Source: Bog-950 sp964615305 (GTDB lineage: Bacteria > Bacteroidota > Bacteroidia > Chitinophagales > LD1). Taken from it: a stretch of DNA of 64,000 bases. The notes under the pieces were generated by a model. It was not told where the DNA came from. It saw only the letters and a list, made by a program, of their open reading frames with translations, and ran no database searches. Position numbers and translations under genes: made by a program. Numbering within the stretch: position 1 is the stretch's first letter; each line of letters begins with the position of its first letter. This document shows positions 63,539 to 64,000 of this stretch, in pieces. Where the stretch lies: NCBI GenBank assembly GCA_964615305.1, contig CAZTNA010000001.1:372001-436000 (forward strand). The letters are read 5' to 3'.

Positions 63539-63571
63539 CTGATTTCTTTTTGTTTTTCTAACGGTTAATTA

Positions 63572-63940
63572 TTACAGCACTTCAGGGGCTAATGAAATAA
63601 TTTTCATAAACTGTTTATCGCGAAGTTCGCGGGCTACCGGTCCGAAAATACGAGTTCCTCTTGGCTCATCCTGAGCGTTTAGCAATACCACAGCATTATC
63701 ATCAAAACGAATGTAAGATCCATCCTTTCTGCGAACAGCTTTGGTAGTACGAACCACCACGGCAGTTGATACTGTTCCTTTTTTAGCTCCTCCTGTCGGT
63801 ATAGCTTTTTTAATACTCACAATTACTTTATCGCCTATGCTGGCATATCTGCGCTTAGAACCTCCTAATACGCGAATAACCAATACTTCTTTCGCACCGC
63901 TGTTGTCGGCTACGTTGGCTCTTGATTCTTGCTGTAACAT
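63572..63940 (-). CDS. rplN: 50S ribosomal protein L14
   Basis: 122 residues, complete. The starting MLQQESRANVADNSGAKEV and the internal KAVRRKDGSYIRFDDNAVVL are typical of L14, which binds 23S rRNA and contacts the 30S subunit. It is upstream of rplX on the minus strand. The gene that would precede it, rpsQ, would lie beyond the window end; 63941-64000 contains no recognisable coding start. Confidence 0.97.
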   Translation of the reverse strand: MLQQESRANVADNSGAKEVLVIRVLGGSKRRYASIGDKVIVSIKKAIPTGGAKKGTVSTAVVVRTTKAVRRKDGSYIRFDDNAVVLLNAQDEPRGTRIFGPVARELRDKQFMKIISLAPEVL

Positions 63941-64000
63941 GTTATGTTAGGTTAATGGTTATTGACAAGTTATTCAACTTGACTATTATAATTACTACTT

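Noticed and set aside
1..64000. CRISPR arrays, tRNA or rRNA genes, transposases, prophage
   Set aside because: Looked for regular repeat-spacer patterns, cloverleaf sequences and known protein families in the gaps and genes; none was seen. A dedicated tRNA or covariance-model scan was not possible.

Overview
This window looks like chromosome from a member of the Bacteroidota (Bacteroidetes). The evidence is: a fused lpxC/fabZ gene; type IX secretion (T9SS) signatures, namely a PorP/SprF protein, a giant PKD-repeat protein ending in a gliding-type C-terminal domain, and an enzyme with a type A sorting tail; FtsZ ending in NSFLHDNVD; an MraY with a long periplasmic insert; few clear Shine-Dalgarno sites; and promoter-like TTTG-N19-TAnnTTTG sequences. 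The DNPR motif of MurE and the presence of dapB point to meso-diaminopimelate peptidoglycan, and the lpx genes to an outer membrane with lipid A. The genus cannot be named from sequence alone.

Layout. 1-12.5 kb is a division and cell wall (dcw) cluster: 3' end of ftsI, murD, mraY, murE, ftsW, murG, murC, then ftsQ, ftsA, ftsZ, closed by a strong terminator. murD and murE are swapped relative to the common order, and a small antisense secreted-protein gene sits between murC and ftsQ. 12.6-27.8 kb is mixed housekeeping: ddl, an M16-like protein without its zinc motif, a hotdog thioesterase, dapB, lepB, a short TonB-plug-like protein, a heavy-metal-domain protein, acs, a flippase-like membrane protein, tadA, sod, psd, a Cys/His-rich secreted protein, a T9SS-exported phosphodiesterase-like protein and a TPR lipoprotein. 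28-30 kb is a two-gene heterodisulfide-reductase-like iron-sulfur module, followed by a DUF885 protein.

32.4-37.8 kb holds lpxD, lpxC/fabZ, lpxA and glmS. Together they make glucosamine-6-phosphate and carry out early lipid A synthesis; lpxK lies at 50.5 kb and murB at 46 kb. 38.4-38.9 kb is a gene-free stretch whose right half is extremely AT-rich with tandem and inverted repeats. It precedes a small group (unknown protein, CDGSH protein, two membrane proteins, DUF1571 protein). 41.6-44.1 kb is a single-chain type IIG-like restriction/methylation enzyme whose C-terminal part carries a 99-bp palindromic element read in frame. Then come icd, murB, a TPR protein, a zinc-ribbon/Nif3 pair, lpxK, a purine nucleoside phosphorylase, and an NlpC/P60-sirtuin pair.

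54.1-61.0 kb is a surface system: a 1937-residue cysteine-rich PKD protein and, 3 bases later, its likely PorP/SprF partner. 61.1-63.1 kb holds a beta-helix lipoprotein and an unknown exported protein. The window ends in rplX and rplN, where the usual ribosomal operon stops after rplX at a terminator instead of continuing to rplE.

I saw no rRNA, tRNA, CRISPR array, transposase or prophage genes. I found no clear novel multi-gene defence or biosynthetic system. The most interesting local signals are the in-frame palindromic element, the AT-rich repeat region, the terminator-like hairpin inside a signal-peptide coding region, the truncated ribosomal operon and the degenerate M16 protein.
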